A stretch of 13,084 bases of DNA from an uncultured Erysipelotrichaceae bacterium (GTDB lineage: Bacteria > Bacillota_I > Bacilli_A > RF39 > UBA660). Location of the stretch: the NCBI GenBank assembly GCA_902783405.1, contig CACZQZ010000130.1:1-13084 (forward strand), given 5' to 3'. Below are positions 12,785 to 13,084 of the stretch, one piece after another (position 1 is the first letter of the stretch; every line of letters begins with the position of its first letter). A model generated the notes under the pieces. The model saw nothing but the letters and a program-made list of their open reading frames with translations. It had not been told where the DNA came from and did no database searches. The translations under genes and the position numbers were made by a program.

Positions 12785-13084
12785 TTATTTAGCAAAATTA
12801 TATGTATCACGAGCGATCATTAATTCTTCATCGGTTGGAATAATGTAACAAGGTATTTTACTAGATTTTTTAGTAATTAGTGCCTCTTCTCCTCTTACTT
12901 TGTTAGCTTCTTCATCAGCTACTACACCTAAAACTTTAAGTCTATCCATAACTTCTCTTCTTGTTTGAGCAGAATTTTCTCCAACACCAGCAGTAAAGAT
13001 AATAGCATCACATCCTTCAAGTTCAACATAATATTTAGCAATATAATCAACAATTCTTTTTACATACATTTTTTGAGCTAGTAA
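12785..13084 (-). CDS. ackA: Acetate kinase, C-terminal part (5' end outside the window)
   Basis: Interconverts acetyl phosphate and ADP with acetate and ATP in the acetate fermentation pathway. Only the last 99 codons are visible; the frame is open to the window edge (LLAQK precedes the first internal Met at 13069). The segment CDAIIFTAGVGENSAQTRREV carries the family signature FTAGVGENS, part of the ATP-binding ASKHA fold, and IIPTDEELMIARDTY near the end is also diagnostic. The stop is followed by a clear terminator. This is a metabolic gene beside ligA, an association I do not know as a conserved pair, so the two are probably independent transcription units. Confidence 0.95.
   Translation of the reverse strand, partial: LLAQKMYVKRIVDYIAKYYVELEGCDAIIFTAGVGENSAQTRREVMDRLKVLGVVADEEANKVRGEEALITKKSSKIPCYIIPTDEELMIARDTYNFAK

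Noticed and set aside
1..13084. Mycoplasma-type genetic code (TGA as Trp)
   Set aside because: All tryptophan codons read here are TGG and every conserved protein is intact without reading TGA; ireB ends in TGA at the expected family length.

Overview
The window is AT-rich chromosomal DNA (by eye roughly 70% A+T or more) from a low-GC member of the Firmicutes, class Bacilli in the broad sense. GpsB, RecU, IreB and a type B RNase P RNA are hallmarks of this group. All tryptophan codons in the genes read here are TGG and no gene carries an internal TGA, so the standard bacterial code applies and not the mycoplasma code. Gene order partly follows Bacillus subtilis (ireB-ruvX-DUF1292-mltG-trmR, recU-ponA, rodZ-pgsA, prfA-prmC), but the blocks are joined differently. 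An uncultured or gut-type Bacilli lineage (RF39 or Erysipelotrichia-like) would fit; this is inference and species cannot be named.

Layout. (1) Positions 1-1799, minus strand: a 35-codon small ORF, gpsB, the RNase P RNA gene rnpB, rodZ and pgsA (cut by the window edge). They lie in one direction with almost no spacing; the gpsB stop codon lies inside the first helix of rnpB. (2) Positions 1930-5395, plus strand, divergent: recU and a class A penicillin-binding protein with extra N-terminal membrane segments and two C-terminal Ig-like domains, closed by a terminator. (3) Positions 5412-8123, minus strand: an operon ireB-ruvX-DUF1292-mltG-trmR behind a strong promoter, converging on the PBP gene through a short double-hairpin region. 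(4) Positions 8164-10031, minus strand: prfA-prmC with promoter and terminator. (5) Positions 10039-12741, minus strand: ligA followed 1 nt later by a membrane-anchored LysM-like protein. (6) Positions 12744-13084, minus strand: the 3' end of ackA and its terminator.

Themes. Much of the window serves cell wall growth and division: GpsB, PBP1, MltG, RodZ, IreB (target of the PASTA kinase) and a LysM-like membrane protein. The rest is core information processing: RecU, LigA, RNase P, RuvX, TrmR, RF1 and its methylase PrmC. Transcript leaders are short (about 12-22 nt) and genes overlap or nearly touch. Several starts (ireB, the DUF1292 gene, prfA, recU, ponA) are placed at the codon with a properly spaced Shine-Dalgarno sequence and not at the longest reading frame.

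I found no mobile element, CRISPR array, phage gene or tRNA. The most unusual points are a mltG start whose Shine-Dalgarno sequence is split from the ATG by a perfect 9-bp hairpin, the rnpB gene packed inside a protein-coding operon, the unannotated 35-codon ORF in the recU/gpsB intergenic region, and the multi-pass N-terminus of the PBP.
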